From Isochrysis galbana (lineage: Eukaryota > Haptophyta > Isochrysidales > Isochrysidaceae), in contig CM030942.1 of the NCBI GenBank assembly GCA_018136815.1, positions 1,697,171-1,761,170 on the forward strand: a stretch of DNA of 64,000 bases, read 5' to 3'. Positions 31,853 through 43,526 of this stretch are shown here, piece after piece (position 1 is the first letter of the stretch; the number at the start of each line of letters is the position of its first letter). The notes below the pieces were generated by a model. It was not told the DNA's origin. It saw only the letters and a list, made by a program, of their open reading frames with translations, and did no database searches. The position numbers were made by a program, and so were the translations under genes.

Positions 31853-34825
31853 ATGGCGGCCGAGACCGAAGAGACTGTCCGCTCCACCCTCGTGCTGCTC
31901 TACGGGCCGCACGTGCAAATCTCGCGCGACCGCGGCGCACCCGAGCCATATGAAGTTGCGATGCCGCCGCTTCTCCCGCTCTCGATCGACGTCGTCTATA
32001 AGTAAGCTGGCGCGCTCGCACGTGGCGAGGCGAAAGGAGCAAGGAAGGGAGGCATGAGGGAGAGTTTCTTCCCCACCCGCAGCGAGACAGCGGCCAACCG
32101 CTGTGGCGGCGATGGGTGCGTGTCGCGATGACTAAAGACGCCTTGCTCCTCATGGGTGCCCGAACTTTCGGAGACCCACCCACCGAAGGCTTTTGTGCAT
32201 TCTGCCAATCTGCTGCTCGTAGGTATCCACCCGACTCCTCACCCCCTGACAACCTCGCCCACTTCTGCTTCTCACCGCTGCTCAAGTTGAACGGGCCCTC
32301 CGAGCTCTCTTTTTGTTTAACAGATTCGTCGGGCAAGGAGAAGTATGGCCTCTCCCTCCAGTTCCTGTTTCGGCAAGAGTCATCATCGTCTACCACAGGC
32401 AGCCACGGTGTTGGGCCCCGAGCAGGCACAAAGGACGTCGCAGCAGCGCAGAATGTGCCATCGGAATCGCGTGTACGCCTTCGGCCGATTGCGCTCGTGA
32501 TTCTCTCGTCCCGGCCGCTTCTGAACGGGTTTTCTGTCATGCTGCGCTCCTTGGTGCCCCTGGTGCATCGGACACCACGGTTGCCCACTGAAAAGGAATC
32601 GCGGGTGGTCGAGGTTCGCATCGGACGTGATCCCATCATGGGTCTTGGCTTGATCCTTAATCCGAACAACACAGTGTTACAGATTGAACTGGACTCCATT
32701 GCTGCTCGAGAGCAACGCCTGCGTCCAGGCGACGTCATAACCTCGTTTAATGGGAAGGAATTGAACGGGATGCGTTTATCCGACGCTCTTTCTGCCGCGA
32801 TTCGAGCATCCGTTGACGAACAAACGGCTGCTTCTATAGGGAGTACCAACGATGGTTCCACAAGTACATCCAGATCAGATGGGGCTTGCACTGATTCCTT
32901 TACTGGGGCCAGGGGACTGGTTGGCGAAAGCTTCACCTGCGGCGGCAGTAGCTGTAGTCGCGGGAGCGGCGCCTTTGCCCGCATCCGTCTTGGCGTTCTT
33001 CGCACATGTGAACGTCTTGTGACCAGCGATCCTGAGTCGTGTGTGTTGATTAAAGCGGTCGAAGCCGTGTTTGAGCGTATGAGTGCTAGAGGCGCGGACC
33101 TGCTCTGGCTCAGCTCGAATCCATTCTGGAGCGCCGCGCCACTTGAACCGCTCTTTCAAGCGCTGCGCTGGTCGACAGCCGAAGTTGTTTACTTGCTCCT
33201 CAGCGTCCTCACAGATCAAAAGGTGAGCCTCAAACGGCCGTAGTAGCCTGAGACTTGAGCTGTTGGAACTGGGCGACGCCCACCTAGCTTGTCCCAGATC
33301 AAGTCATTTCCCTACTTCAAGTATGCTCCACCACACTCGAGACATGCCGAGCTCGCTTCCTCGCGTCGCTGTCTAAAGTTGCTGACCGTGCCACATGACA
33401 GGTGCTCTTCCACTCCTCAGATACATCCATTCTGCTCCCGGCCACTCAAGCACTCCGCACGCTCATGTTGCCCCTTGTGCACTCGTCCACTTTCATACCG
33501 TACTTGCCGAGAACACTGATGCCACTCTCTGACGCGGCGACTCTGATTAATGAGTCGACCTCGCCGTATCTCATCGGCGTGCACTCTGATCTTCTTTCCT
33601 CCCTAATCAAGATGGGTGTTGTCGTCTCACCTGAAGTCGTCGTCGTTGACCTGAATAAGGTGAGAGCACACACTTGGCCTCTCAACCTCCATCAGGAAGT
33701 GCTGTAGTACTAGCTCATTCCCTATTCGCGGGTCGTTTCGTGCCGCTGACTCCCATCTCTGGCCTGTGGCAGGGCGACGTTCGTCCGGCCTCCCTTGGCA
33801 ATCACATGAGCACTTTTCCACCGTCGGCGACCAAGCTTGAGGCCTTCGCGCCGCCTGCTGCTGCACTTGCCCGGCGTCTCGCCACATGCGCAACTCCTGA
33901 AGCCTTTGATGGGCCTTCAGTCCAAGGCACCTGTCTTGCTTTTATTGCTGACATCTTAGCAATAGAGGCCGGATGTCTCGCTGACTCCAATCATGCTGGA
34001 GATGCTATTGCGATCCAAAAGTGGAAGCAGCTCCTTGCGTTCGAGGAGGATGTGCGATTGCGCTGTGAGAGGGATTCCGTCGTCCGGCCTCACGCACATC
34101 TCCTGAAGCCAAAGCTGCGGGAGAGTCTTTCGCATGCGCTCGCGGAAGTGTGCAGCCAATCGACAGCTGGCCTGGCCGTCGCAACGACAAGATCCCGTGC
34201 TGTTGCGCCATTCCTCGCGCTCGTATATGCCGGAAAGGCGTTTCGTGAGTGGTGGCTCCATGCAGCCACTCTCCGGCCTGAGATGCGCATGTGCTTGCGA
34301 TATCGAGAGCATCAGCTCAACTTGGCTGATCATCTATCCGACCACCGACGGGCTCTGCGCGCTGTCGAAACGGACCTCTTCACAGACGTCTTCTCCGTGG
34401 GAAAGGCTGAGGATAGTGTTGACGACGCAAAGGAAGCGGACGAGGAGGGCAGCAACGGCGAGCATCAGTCGAATGGCGGGATAGCGGCGGATCACGTAAG
34501 TGAGCGGTCAAGAAGCGAGCGCCTTTCGCAAGCCCTGCCGCCGCCGCCGCCGCCGCCGCCCCCGCCCCCGCCCCCGCCGCCGCCGCCACTAGATGTGAAC
34601 GCTCAAGCTCGGCTCGTCACGAGCAGTACCACCGGAGTAAACCTGGCTGCTGAATTGGTGGATTGTAGCGTTGGACCGCCTTCCATGCCAGTAGAGACAA
34701 CCGATGAGAGCGAGAATGCTAGTCAAGACGGAGATCAACTAGGGGGAATTCCGCGGGAGGCCGTGATGCCCCCCCTTGCTTGTGAGCCACCATCCTCTCA
34801 CGAACAAGAACCTATGGAAATATGA
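31853..34825 (+). CDS. DENN-domain protein with internal PDZ-like domain
   Basis: Exons 31853-32001, 32223-33222, 33402-33659 and 33773-34825 join in phase (donors GTAAGC, GTGAGC, GTGAGA) to 819 aa. DENN proteins act as exchange factors for Rab GTPases in membrane traffic. The uDENN part reads VVYKYPPDSSPPDNLAHFCF across intron 1 and FCLTDSSGKEKYGLSLQFL. The cDENN part has IALVILSSRPLLNGF, then LLSVLTDQKVLFHSSD, TLMLPLVHSSTFIPYLP and STSPYLIGVHSDLL. Between them is ESRVVEVRIG...GLGLIL...LRPGDVITSFNGKEL, the GLGF loop and GD-x-I-x-x-(F/V)-NG pattern of a PDZ domain. The C-terminal ~350 residues are helical, with a 17-Pro run near 34540-34590 and an acidic tail. A GTAAGT at 34496 may mark a further, unused donor. 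Confidence 0.82.
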
Positions 34826-35915
34826 GGTGGTTATCGGGACTAGTGGGTGCACTAATATGCCCGTGCATCACGTGTCATGCATGATGCCATGACGGCCATA
34901 GGTGCCAACATTCGTTGGTGTCGCAGATCGTCCTTGAATACGTGGCCTGCAAATACGGGCAGCCTTGAATGATAAAGTCTTCCCTCGAAGATTCTTCATG
35001 GCCAGCTCACCCTAGACGCGGACAACTGGCAGTCTACCTGTGGTCGCACGCCTCATAGTGCTGATCCTGATCCTACCACTTATTGTGTGTGCATGACTCG
35101 CGCGCCGATCTCGGTTATTGCTTTGGCAAATGCGTGCCAGATTCTCTCGTCCACTCTCGCCTAGTTCAAGAGGCACCCACAGTCGAAGAAGACTGCTCTT
35201 TCTTATTGATGACGGCCGTGGCTCACTGTGCTTGAGACTGCCGCAGTCTGCGTCCGCTCCCTTGCAATCAATCTGCAGTGGGTACACGACACGCACATCG
35301 CACGCGCCGACGCCATGGATTTTCGTGGGGTAGAGGGAGTTCGGGGGGGGGGGGGGGGTCTGGGGGGGCAGGTAAGGGGGGTCCCTGGGGAATCCTTGGA
35401 CACCCGGGAGGGGTGGAAAATAGTGGTTAAAAAGCGTGAGTGACCGGCCTGATACTACTATCATATATGACAGAACAACCTGGCTTCCCAGATGACCGCT
35501 GACATCTGACATATTCACCAAATGTCTCGACAAAACTACATTTCTTCGTCATCGTTGTTCCCTGCTACATGAAAAGATCTGTCCTAACCAGCGTTGAGTC
35601 ACGCTGTGGGGGAGTGTTTGACTCTGACCTCTGAGCGAGGGTTTTGTGGTATACGTATACGTGTCAGATCTACTCCGAGTGAAGGGAGGGGAACGTACCG
35701 TTGTCAACGTCGTCGTTATGTGAGCGCGCTAGCTCAATGATATTCCCCTTGGTCTACACGATATTGCTATCAATCACTGGGCCCCCATGGGTTGGGGCCA
35801 AATAGCTTGCCTCTACCTCCTCCTCTACAGGTACTATGACTGGATTAATACTATTAGTCTAGTATAGAGTAGTAGTACCTCGGAAGGGCTTGCTTTGGGG
35901 CCGTTGAGCGTCGCG
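34826..35915. other. Intergenic between the DENN gene and DNAAF1
   Basis: No gene recognised. Contains a poly-G tract (35342-35360). The promoter of DNAAF1 must lie in its right part. Confidence 0.45.
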
Positions 35916-38324
35916 ATGGAGTCGGACGACGGCCACTGCCGGCGGATCACTCCCTCTCTGCTCAAGGCTGTGGTGAAGGAGCAGAAGCTGTACTCGACGG
36001 TGCGGCTGAATGAGAAGTTGTACCTCCACTTCCGTGGGTTCGAGCGCATCGAGGTGCGTGCTCGTGAGAGAGAAAAGGGGTGGAATAGGAGGAAAGGGAG
36101 ACCAGTGAGCGCGCGCGCGAGAGAGAGAGAGAGAGGCGGAGAGGGAGGGAGTTCGGGGAAGGAAAGGGAGAAGGGATTAGAGGGGGAGGTGGTGCGCGGG
36201 GGAGGGAAGGGGGGGGGAGGGGAGAGGAAGAGCGGTGGCGGGGGGAGGGAGGGGGGGATGAGCAAGTGAGGACAGCGGTGAGCGGCGGAGAGAGAGGGAG
36301 AGTTCGGGAGGGGAGAGTTGGGGAGGGGATGGTAAAAAGGGGGCGGGATGGGGAAGGGCGACCGGGGGGAGGGGGAGAGAAGGAAGATGGGTGCGGTGAG
36401 CTGATGGGGGTGAGGAAGTAAGTAGAGCGAGCGAGAGGGCCCGGCGAGAGAGGGAGGTAGTGAGGTAACCTGGCAGGGAGACACAGTACCGGGAGAGGGA
36501 GGGAGACGAGGGGTCGTGCTGGATCATTTGCGCGATGGAGGGAGACGCGGGGTCGTGCTGAGTCAACAAACGGAAAGTGGCGGCAGAGAAAGAATTGGCG
36601 GGATGAGAGAACGGTGTGCCACATGAGTGGGGTGTGCAGTTCCGGCATGCCGTACCCGGGAGAGTGAAGGCGATGGACAGGGGGAGGGAGTAACGTGGTT
36701 GCTGAGGGGGGGGGGGGAGCGAGTACTGGTCATGGGTCGAGGGGGCGAACAAGGAGTTGATCGAGGGGGCTACGTTCTCGTTCTCTTCCAAGCACGCAAT
36801 ACTGTAGAGTGGGAGATGTGGCGACTTGGAAGGAGGTGAATAGGAATTCGCGCCACTCCACATGACCTTGCTGGCCGGCCGTCCCAACACGTAGGGTCTC
36901 GAGGAGTGGACAGGGCTACGGGCATTATGGCTCGAAGGCAACGGGCTCAGCCAGATTGAGGGGCTTGACAACCAGCTTGAGTTGCGATGCATCTACCTGC
37001 AGCAGGTAATGCGTGCGTGGCATCGCAGCGAGCAGGGCACACGGCTGACGGGGCCATCCCGGCACGCCCGCAGAATTGCCTCACGCGCATCGACAACTTG
37101 GATCAATGCCAAAAGCTGGCGACGCTGCAGCTCTCCAACAATATGATCCAGGTGAGTGCTCCGCGGAACTTGTGAGGAGATCGGCCGGCGGAGGGCGTAC
37201 GCGCGCAAACGCTCTGATGCCCTGCCTCGTCCTCACAGTCTCTCGAGAACCTGAGCAACCTGCCGCAGCTCTCAACGCTCCAGGTGTGTACGCGCATGGA
37301 AGCGCTTCATCGTCCGCCCGTGGCTCATCTTCCCACCGCCGGCGGCTCTGCTTCCTTCAGATGGCCAATAACAAGCTGCAATCCGCTGACGACTTGCGCC
37401 ACCTCATCATGTGCCCGTCAATCACGGTGCTCGACCTACAGGTGTGCTCCGCCATTCGCCGTACACGGCCGCTGTGGCCGAACGCCTGACTTCTGTCGCC
37501 TCTTTCGCCGGGCAGAACAATCAGATTGACGATACCAAGGTCTTTGACATCTTCGAGTGCATGCCGCAGCTCGCGGTGCTCCAGTTGCAAGTGCGTCGGC
37601 GCAGCATACAGCTCATGTAGCCGTGGTGTGCAACTTGCTGACAGGGCTGACTGTCCGCCTCAGGGGAACCCTGTCATTGCCAAGACACCAAACTACCGTC
37701 GTACGCTCATTTCCCGTTGCAAGGCGCGCCTCTCGCCTACCGGCCAAAAGCGCCTCCTGCCTACCGACTGCTAGCGCACACCAATGCGACCCGCCTGGCC
37801 ACTGTGCGCGCACCCGCTGAGCAGGCATTGACCTACCTGGATGACCGGCCCATTTTTGAGGAGGAGCGCCTCGCAGCCGAGGCTTGGTACATTGGAGGCC
37901 TTCCGGTGAGTAATCACGTAATGGTCAACGTGCAATGAGCCTTAGACGGTGGTAGTACCAACTCGGAAGAAAATGACTTTCCCTTCCTTGGTAATAGGCG
38001 GAGCGCGAGGAGCGTAAGCGGCAGCGGATGGAGCGCGAAACCGCACATAGGCGGAATATCGAGTACATGAAGTGGACGCTCGAGGGCGGCGCCAGCAAGA
38101 AAAAGCCCGATGCAACACTGCTCTCTTCGCCAGCGGTATCAGCGTCGTACGCGTCCGCGCTGAGCGCCCTCGAGGTTTGCATGCAACGCCCCGTGTAGCC
38201 CTAAAATCTTCACTTCCTTTCCCCCCTCCCTCTCACCACCGCCGCCCTTTGTCCACCGCACCTCTTGCAGGCCAGACGTGATGCGCTGTTGCAGGCAAAG
38301 GCGCAGGCCGCTACGGTAGAGTGA
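35916..38324 (+). CDS. DNAAF1: Dynein axonemal assembly factor 1 (LRRC50/ODA7)
   Basis: Ten exons: 35916-36053, 36895-37005, 37074-37151, 37239-37283, 37361-37441, 37516-37590, 37664-37723, 37825-37905, 37998-38174, 38271-38324, joined in phase to 299 aa. DNAAF1 works in the cytoplasm to preassemble ciliary dynein arms. Diagnostic words: [19 protein letters not shown] at the N-terminus, [17 protein letters not shown], then SDxL-type LRRs ([37 protein letters not shown]), [20 protein letters not shown] and [20 protein letters not shown]. The last is the LRR cap signature of this family. It is shorter than the vertebrate protein (about 700 aa), lacking the long C-terminus. All nine introns are phase 0. 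The intron 37724-37824 starts GC, with AAG before it and CAG at the end. Confidence 0.92.
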
Positions 38325-39399
38325 TCCTTCGGATTGGCCCGAGCACGCCAAGTGAGGCAAGCTGGGAAATTTCACGCGAGGGAATGCCGGTTTCAACCTT
38401 ACGTGCCGTTGCGAGTGGGACGAGTTGAGGGGAGAAGAAGATTCTGTTACGTCTACTTTGTCTCCTTCCCTCCTTGGGCACAATATACATGATGCCAGTG
38501 GCAACATTCCGCCGACCGTGCGTACGGTGCTGCTAACCTGTGAGTGGACACATGCCACACTCTCACAGGAATGAGATGTGTATGGAAACGATTGAATGTG
38601 TGTGGGAACGGTTGGTGTGATAGACGACTATACGAATGTGCACAACATGGAGTGCTGAGCAAGTGCTCCGTAGTTGACGATTCGTGGGGCACGCGGCTAC
38701 TGACAATCTTGTGGAGCAATCTCAGTAAAAAAACATCTGAAGATTCAGGCTACTACCACTAGCTATAAAGGACCACGCACTCACGGTGCACCGACTCACG
38801 CCATCGTCTATACCCCAGCACAATCACTCCCTTTACACTACCCCTTTCATTCCTTTTCCTTTGCCTTTGGTATCACTCCCTCTCAGGCACCAATTCCCCT
38901 CCGGGGGGCCTGTCGGTCGACCCCATGCTCTGCCTTCTAGCATGAGCAGGGCAATCAGGCCGACTACACGGTGAAGGGGCGGCACCTTGCTAACAACCTT
39001 TTACTTCTAAGCAACGCTTGAGATTGAGCCCATGGTTATTAGTTATTATGCCCATATCCTCACATACCATGAGGAGATGCCACATGCAAAAGTCTGACCT
39101 AAGTAAAGTCTTCATGGTGACCCAGCCATGACCGTGACCGTTCGTTGACCGTTGAGCGAAAAAATGTGCCTCCGTGACGCCGCTTCCGGGAAGGACGACT
39201 TGACCAAGTGGGATCAAGATTTATGATTCAGCTCAAAGAAAATGAGCTGTATGCTCCCAATATGGAGCTGATCAAGACACCTCCTTGGGGCGAGGTCTCA
39301 TTCTTTGAGCCTGCTTAGAAGTAAAAGGTTCATGCCCACCACTCCGTTGTCGAACACGCGATGACTACAGGCTCGTAGGCACTCCCTTCCTCTCTTCCT
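38325..39399. other. Intergenic, nothing recognised
   Basis: 3' flank of DNAAF1; no coding or structural RNA signal seen. Confidence 0.45.
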
Positions 39400-39945
39400 C
39401 CTGTCGCCAGCCGCCCCCCTTCGCCCGTTTGCTAACGCAAACGGGGCCCGTTTCTTACCGCAATCCATCGGGGGGGGGGGTGCAAAACCCCCCCTCTCCC
39501 TCTCTCCATTCTCCTCCACCCCTCTCCCTGCGGCGCGTCGCCATGCGGCGCGCCACGGCCTGCTCTCAGAGGGCCTTTGGGGGCTCCCAGAGGGCCAGCA
39601 AGGGCAGCTCAGGGGGCAGTGGAGGCTGGGGCTCAGCCCCTGGCCCCCCCTGCCTCTCCCACGCTTGCCACGCTGGCCATTGGAGCCTTCCAATGGCCTC
39701 GGTATGCCTGGCGACCAGGGGAGGGGGGGGGAGTCAGCTCGAGGGCAGGCCCAGTATGGGCGTGGGAGTGCGAGTCGCGGCCCGCGCCCACGAAGGGTCT
39801 GGGCCAGGATGATGATTGCCCAGCCCCTGCCAGAGGGCAGGGGCTGAGGTTGATTTTACGGGCCCACCCCGGGGGCCGGGGGGTGTCCGCGATGGAGAGA
39901 GGGGGGCGCGAGGCCCCCATTGACCCCCACTTATAAAAGTAGGTT
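39400..39945 (+). repeat. G-rich dispersed repeat, copy 4
   Basis: Begins with hairpin CCGTTTGCTAACGCAAACGG, contains CTCAGGGGGCAGTGGAGGCT and the hairpin AGCCCCTGCCAGAGGGCAGG, and ends CCCCCACTTATAAAAGTAGG. Confidence 0.75.
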
Positions 39946-40129
39946 GATGTAGATATCATATATCATATGAGATATCATATATCATATGAAGCTTGCTAGC
40001 CCCTTAATTAGCCAGTGATGTCCGATAAAGGGGGCTTGCATGTGTAGTCACCCATCAACAACACCACCCAGACCCAGCCCCCCAGTGGGCGCGGCCACTC
40101 ACAACCGCCCGCCCACCCTCGCCTCCTCG

Positions 40130-40225
40130 CCTCCCGCCTCTCCCCGCCTCTCCCCGCCTCTCCCGCCTCCCCCCGCCTCTCTCCGCCTCTCCCCGCCTCT
40201 CCCCGCCTCTCTCCGCCTCGCCTTC
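40130..40225 (+). repeat. CCGCCTCTCC minisatellite
   Basis: About nine imperfect copies of a 10-11 bp unit (CCGCCTCTCC / CCGCCTCTCT). Non-coding. Confidence 0.75.
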
Positions 40226-40448
40226 CCTGCCCTACTTCCCTCCGATTTCCTGCTTCTCCGCTCGGCCGTCTTGCTTCGTCTGCTCGGTTCCCCTTCCCAC
40301 CAGCCCCGTTTGCCCTTTCGTCGCATCACCCCCTCCTGTCCTGTCCTGTCTCTCATCCGCTGTCTCTACTTCGCCTATCCCTCCTTCGCCTCCTCCGGCT
40401 ATCTCTTCTCCGGCTATCTCTTCTCCGGCTGTCTCTCCTTCCGTCTTC

Positions 40449-40640
40449 AGAGGGTGCAACCTCAGCTTTGGTTGTTTTTGGGCAACTACCCCTACGTGAA
40501 CGGTATAAGTATAAGTTCTACTTTCAGGACCCCCTCAATTATCATGGGTGCAACCACAGGTTTGGTTGTTTTTTCGGCAACTACCCCCGTGTGGACGGTA
40601 TAAGTTCGACCCCCTCATTAAGGTACAAAAGTACAGGGCT
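40449..40640 (+). repeat. Direct repeat pair of about 97 bp
   Basis: GGGTGCAACC-x-CAG-x-TTTGGTTG followed by CAACTACCCC and GGTATAAGT occurs twice, 97 bp apart. The flanking sequence 39946-41030 otherwise shows no gene; a short TAATGG microsatellite lies at 40820-40865. Confidence 0.65.
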
Positions 40641-41036
40641 ACACGATTTGACCGCAAAAAAGGGGACATCGCAGCCAGGCCTCCCTACTCCCTAACCCTA
40701 GCAGCATGCCGTCTTTGCGAGGGTCCCGTGTTTCTAGAAAAGCCAAAATCAGGCCGTATTTGCTGCGTTTGGAGGCCCCCATCCCCCATGCCGTGTTTCA
40801 ATCTAGGGTGGGGAGCTATAATGGACAATGGGTAATGGGTAATGGGTAATGGTAATGGTAATGGCATTGTAATGGGAACCGGAGGTCTGCGTGAGGGTTA
40901 GATTTGAAGGGATACATGTGTCGTATGTCGTATGTGTGTGTGTCTGAGGCATTAGCACGCGTCAAGGTGTACGGGCAAGTGCGCTGAGGGCCGTCGTGAT
41001 AGTACCGGGCTGGTGGCAGTAGTGGTACTAGCGCTC

Positions 41037-41555
41037 AGATGCTTTACTATTATCTCTTTACTGCCGGGAGCGCAGCATGCAAATGGATGCTTCGAAGTTT
41101 CGTTTTTTGAGGTGAGAGAAGAGAGGAAGACATGTTCAACGATATAAGCGACGCTTTCCGCAAAGAAAGAGATGATCAAATTTTTTTCCGATCCCCCCCC
41201 CCTCCCCCCCCCTCCCCCCCCTCCGCCCCCCCTCTCCCTCCCAGTCCCACTCCGTTGCGCCGCGCCGCCCTCCCCTCAACCTCTCACACCTCTTTCTAAC
41301 GTGCACACGTGGATTATTTGGTAAACTGAAGCATCCAAATGGCTGCTTCGCCCCCGGGCCTATTTTCTCCATAATTCCATACTACAATCTCGACCTATTG
41401 TGTTGAAAATGGGTGGGAAATGTGGGGAAGGATGTCCCTGAGGCTCCCCCAGCACCTCATGGGCACCCCTCAAGGCGTTGGCTAGCAGGGACGAAATATG
41501 TCGTTTGAAGCATCCATTTGCATGCTCCGGCAGTAAACAGTTATTGAGCAGTGGC
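41037..41555. mobile_element. MITE-like element with imperfect terminal inverted repeats
   Basis: The left arm ends TTACTGCCGGGAGCGCAGCA, then TGCAAATGGATGCTTCGAA at about 41099; the right arm from about 41505 reads TTGAAGCATCCATTTGCATG, then CTCCGGCAGTAAACAG. The arms pair over about 40 bp with a few bulges and enclose about 400 bp with no coding frame. A third GAAGCATCCAAATGG lies inside at 41329. Target-site duplications are not obvious. Confidence 0.55.
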
Positions 41556-41711
41556 GCGGTGGCTACCGAATATCCTAACAGTAAAGTAGGCTTGAGTGGC
41601 CGGCTCCCGGCTCCAAATTCGCTGTCAGTCGAAAGAGTATGGCTCGGGGTCCACTTCTAAAGAAGTTATTGTTGCGCGAATTTATCTGTGCTCGCGGGAC
41701 GACCGACCGAG

Positions 41712-42586
41712 ATGGGGTCGCTGAGGGGGCTGCTCCTCATCTGCGCTGGGCTTGTATGCACGGCCGCGGTTCGGCTGGCATCCGCTGGCAAGTGGGCAGA
41801 TGCGAGCGGTGTCTCACCCCTGCCGCGCAGGGTTGTCGTGGCTGGCGGTGCTGCAGCGCTGCTTCGTCTTCCACGGCTGGCAGCTGCTGCTGTCCGGGCG
41901 AGGGGCGGTGTCCAGTGGACAGTGGCGCTGCCTGAAAAGTTCTCAGTATCTCGTCAGCTCGAATCGATCGTTCGCGTGCGGGTCGAGCAGGTAGGTAGCC
42001 TCCGTTGCCGTGCACCCCAGCCCATCTCCCTGCCAATCACTCCTTACCGGTGTCTGATCTCCAGGTGCTCGTTGCTGAGGCTCCTGGTGGGCTGCAATGC
42101 AAGCTGCTCCTTATCCCATTCGGACAACAAGCTGCAGGCTCGTTCGATTCGGAGGAGCAGCTTTCGCTGGCCAGGTACTTTTTCGATGGCCAAGGCAACC
42201 CAAGTGACGTCCAGCGCAGCTTGCTGAATTCTGTGAGCCGCTCCCCAGGGGTAGTGAGTTGTACCCAACGAGGTGAAGCTACTGCAATGATGGATTCGGC
42301 CCACAGGCGATATGTAACATATGGGTACGAGTTGGAACGGTGCATTGGTGAAGTGTATGATGGGGAATGTTTGGGAACGAGCTCAAAGCGCATTACCTAC
42401 GCAACTGTCACCATGTCCTCTGTTTCTCAATTTCGCACCAATACGGAGCGAGAGCGGATGGCGGAACAAGGGCGAGTGAGAGAAGTCAATGTTTTGTGGC
42501 TGCTCACGGCATCGGCTCCTGATAATGCAGGAGTCGATGTGCAGCAGAATTTGGCCGCCATTGTAGCGTCTCTACAAGTGCCATGA
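41712..42586 (+). CDS. Putative secreted protein, two exons
   Basis: Exons 41712-41990 and 42065-42586 (74-bp intron, GTAGGT...CCAG, phase 0) give 266 aa. The N-terminus MGSLRGLLLICAGLVCTAA followed by VRLASAG is a good signal peptide. The mature part has helix- and strand-forming stretches such as LVAEAPGGLQCKLLLIPFGQ and RRYVTYGYELERCIGEVYDG, with four Cys in exon 2 that could form disulfides in the secretory pathway. No transmembrane helix follows the signal. No family recognised. Confidence 0.6.
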
Positions 42587-42699
42587 GTTGGAAGATCGCC
42601 GACGCAACGTCGCCAGGATCCGAGTGCGATGCTTGTCATGTCGTTGCGGAGCAGAGTTGCGCCGGGCTCCTTTCCCAGGCAATATAAGTTTTTCAAGGT

Positions 42700-43205
42700 T
42701 CGAACCCTCTCTGCTGCAATTCTCCAAACCCTCTCACGCTCCAAAGTCCCTCTTTGGTCGAACTAACCCCCCTCTCCCTATCTCCACTCTCACCCATCGC
42801 TCTCCTTGAGGCGCGTCGCCATGCGCGCATGCGGCGCGCCACAGCCTGCTCCCAAACTCAATGGTCCTTTGGGGGCTCCTAGAGGGCCAGCAGGGGCAGC
42901 TCAGGGGGCAGTGGAGGCTGGGGCTCAGCCCCTGCCCCCCTGCCTCTCCCACTTCTACGCTCGCCTCGCTGGCCATGGGAGCCGCCCAGAGGCCCCAGTT
43001 TGCCAGGCGACCAAGGATGGAGGATGGAGGATGGCGTGGGAGTGCAGCTCGCGACCCGCGCCCACTAGGGATTTATGACTGCCCAGCCCTTGCCAGAATG
43101 CAAGGGCTGAGGTTGGTGGTACGGGCCCACCCCGGGGGTGTCCGCGATGGAGAGAGAGGGGCGAGAGGCCACCATTGACCCCCACTTATAAAAGTAGGTT
43201 CCCCC
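42700..43205 (+). repeat. G-rich dispersed repeat, copy 5
   Basis: Carries GCTCAGGGGGCAGTGGAGGC and ends CCCCCACTTATAAAAGTAGG exactly as copy 4 does; the 5' hairpin is diverged. Confidence 0.75.
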
Positions 43206-43269
43206 CATCCCCATAGAAGCACCCACAATTTGGGAGTTCAAAAGGCAACTCGCCACCTCATTTCAGAGC

Positions 43270-43440
43270 CTCCTCCCTTTGCTCATTGGTCTAACTAAGT
43301 TTATGCTCAGTTCGCATGGGGAACTAAGTTTATACTTAGTTCACATGGGGGAGGCGCCTCGCGCCCTCCCCCTGGCGGCTCCAACTTCCCTCCGAGGGCC
43401 CGTCGGTCAACCTCAGACTCTGTCTATAAACTTAGTTGAC
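43270..43440. repeat. AACTAAGTTTATACTTAGTT palindromes
   Basis: The 20-bp near-palindrome AACTAAGTTTATACTTAGTT and the variant AACTAAGTTTATGCTCAGTT lie in tandem, with ATAAACTTAGTTGACT downstream. The same word ends dispersed-repeat copy 1 and recurs at 48730-48750. Confidence 0.65.
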
Positions 43441-43526
43441 TAGAGCTAGAATGTACCTAGCCAACAAATTAGTGATTGCTAAACAAGTAACTGTGGCGAC
43501 CGAGCTACGTCAACACACCGTCGACA

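Noticed and set aside
35834-36992. Pro/Ser-rich minus-strand frames
   Set aside because: They lie antisense to intron 1 and exons 1-2 of DNAAF1 and reflect G-rich intron sequence.
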